DNA of 5,730 nt from Massilia sp. UBA2709. GTDB taxonomy: Bacteria > Pseudomonadota > Gammaproteobacteria > Burkholderiales > Burkholderiaceae_D. The position numbers were made by a program, and so were the translations under genes. The notes under the pieces are model-generated. The model saw only the letters and a list, made by a program, of their open reading frames with translations, ran no database searches and was not told where the DNA came from. The DNA lies in assembly GCA_002354135.1 (NCBI GenBank), contig DEKZ01000246.1, positions 2,733 through 8,462 of the forward strand, in the 5' to 3' direction. Positions 5,003 through 5,730 of this stretch are shown piece by piece (positions within the stretch are counted from its first letter, which is position 1; each line of letters begins with the position of its first letter).

Positions 5003-5650
5003 ATGAAGAAGCAAACAATAAGCAATGAAATCCTAGCCGTTAACGGTGGCCTGGACTCCGAAAGAGCACTAGGCACGGCACACGACATCATGAAGTACCA
5101 CGACCTGTGCCAGCCCGTTCTCTACCATCTGGTACTGACAGGAGCGACTGAGACAGCGACGTACCGAAAAGTCATCAAGGCTCTAGTGCGTCGGTTGCGT
5201 GACTACGGTTGCCGTGTGGAGTACTTTGGAGCGTTTGAAGCGGCAGAGGACAAGGGCGGCATTCACGCCCACTGCTTCGTGCTGATCGAGACATCGAAGA
5301 AGTTCCCGAAGAAGATCATGAACGTCAACGACGGCGAGTACCTGCACGATCTGGCCGTCAAGAACAATCTGGTCAACAAGGACGGATCAACTGCCCGTAT
5401 CCACGTAGCCAAGCCAAAGAACGCCATGCACGGCGGCGAGTTCTTCGCCCGGCCTGTAGTGGAAGGCGGCAAGCTGGAAGACTGCATGAAGTGGTGTACA
5501 TACGTGTTCAAGTCCAGATCGAAGGACGCTGTACCGGGACGGGAAACCTACTTCAACAGCGAGTTCAAGGCCAACAAGGAGCGCCGCGAAGCTACCAAGT
5601 TCAGAACAAACAAGAAGCCCGAACAACCATCAACAACCATTAACGTATAA
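5003..5650 (+). CDS. HUH-like replication initiator, similar to inovirus Gp2/YagK/YfjJ proteins
   Basis: The 215-residue product shows the three-part arrangement of rolling-circle initiators: a beta strand Y-H-L-V-L-T-G at 41-47 as motif 1, G-G-I-H-A-H-C-F-V-L-I-E at 85-96 with the metal-binding pair His88/His90 as motif 2, and C-T-Y-V-F-K at 165-170 with Tyr167 as presumed nicking tyrosine and Lys170. The segments V-E-Y-F-G-A-F-E before the histidines and Y-F-N-S-E after the tyrosine resemble the layout of inovirus Gp2/YagK/YfjJ-type proteins. The C-terminus is basic. It would nick one strand of the circular form and start rolling-circle replication; this is inferred. The ATG at 5003 is chosen because AAGGGAG ends 8 bases before it. 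A TTG 16 codons upstream (4955) lies in the hairpin loop and lacks a ribosome binding site. The family assignment is by pattern, so a mobilisation relaxase is possible. Confidence 0.65.
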   Translation: MKKQTISNEILAVNGGLDSERALGTAHDIMKYHDLCQPVLYHLVLTGATETATYRKVIKALVRRLRDYGCRVEYFGAFEAAEDKGGIHAHCFVLIETSKKFPKKIMNVNDGEYLHDLAVKNNLVNKDGSTARIHVAKPKNAMHGGEFFARPVVEGGKLEDCMKWCTYVFKSRSKDAVPGRETYFNSEFKANKERREATKFRTNKKPEQPSTTINV

Positions 5651-5662
5651 GGAGACAGCAGC

Positions 5663-5730
5663 ATGACAACAATGACACCAGCAGCACACAGGTACATCGC
5701 AGGCCTGTATGAATCGCCCCGGGTTTTGCG
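5663..5730 (+). CDS. Start of an unidentified gene (partial, cut by window edge)
   Basis: The ATG at 5663 opens 22 codons to the window end, beginning M-T-T-M-T-P-A-A-H-R-Y-I. TAAGGAG (5648-5654) overlaps the rep stop codon and lies 8 bases before the ATG, a strong ribosome binding site that suggests coupling with rep. Too little is visible to assign a function. In a filamentous phage this place might hold a single-strand DNA-binding protein, but nothing in the 22 residues shows that. Confidence 0.6.
   Translation, partial: MTTMTPAAHRYIAGLYESPRVL

Larger units (their letters stand above)
1811..5730 (+). mobile_element. Left part of an integrated element carrying a serine integrase and a Rep-like protein (right end outside window)
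   Basis: The left limit is where dioxygenase coding breaks off (about 1811-1818). Immediately inside is a large serine recombinase gene, followed by small unknown genes, an origin-like non-coding stretch and an HUH-like replication gene, all on the plus strand. Codon use is less GC-biased than in the two flanking chromosomal genes, consistent with transfer. Phage structural genes, conjugation genes, resistance genes and transposases are not seen in this part. An integrated filamentous phage, a phage satellite or an integrative plasmid are all possible. The right junction, expected to begin with the remaining dioxygenase coding sequence, is not in the window. Confidence 0.8.

Noticed and set aside
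1..5730. CRISPR array, rRNA, insertion-sequence ends, toxin-antitoxin pair
   Set aside because: No regular repeat-spacer pattern, no rRNA segment, no terminal inverted repeats with a transposase, and no recognised toxin or antitoxin motif in the two small genes.

Overview
The window joins two kinds of DNA. Positions 1 to about 1815 look like the chromosome of a GC-rich proteobacterium, possibly a betaproteobacterium: coding is dense and codons strongly prefer G or C in the third position. The organism cannot be named from this alone. This part holds the 5' end of an unidentified minus-strand gene (1-106), an intergenic region with a possible operator and promoter, a complete M29-type metallo-aminopeptidase gene (306-1373), and the first 134 codons of a PHYHD1-like phytanoyl-CoA dioxygenase gene (1415-1819). 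The dioxygenase reading stops inside its conserved Q-S-M-Y-I-F-K segment, before any iron ligand.

From about 1811-1818 to the right edge the sequence changes character: less extreme codon use, all genes on the plus strand, and mobile-element functions. I read it as the left end of an integrated element whose right end lies beyond the window. The first element gene is a large serine recombinase (1861-3564), about 45 bases from the junction, which is the usual place for an integrase beside its attachment site. A strong hairpin terminator (3646-3686) closes that unit.

A second transcription unit starts at a consensus promoter (TTGACA, 17-base spacer, TATAAT with an extended -10, 3761-3789). It has a roughly 114-base leader and encodes a 70-residue helix-turn-helix protein and a 142-residue protein with an Ala/Glu/Lys-rich coiled coil, neither with an assigned function. 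A gene-free stretch (4572-5002) follows, with palindromes, three tandem 12-base repeats and a hairpin, as expected of a replication origin. Directly after it is a 215-residue HUH-like protein resembling inovirus Gp2/YagK/YfjJ-type proteins (5003-5650), then the start of a closely coupled gene cut by the window edge (5663).

The simplest model is an integrative element of phage, satellite or plasmid type. It would enter the dioxygenase gene by serine recombination and, once excised, could replicate by a rolling-circle mechanism. The small helix-turn-helix protein lines up without gaps with part of the integrase's own DNA-binding region, so it is a candidate regulator or directionality factor. 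Whether the element is a filamentous phage, a satellite or a plasmid cannot be decided without the DNA to the right.
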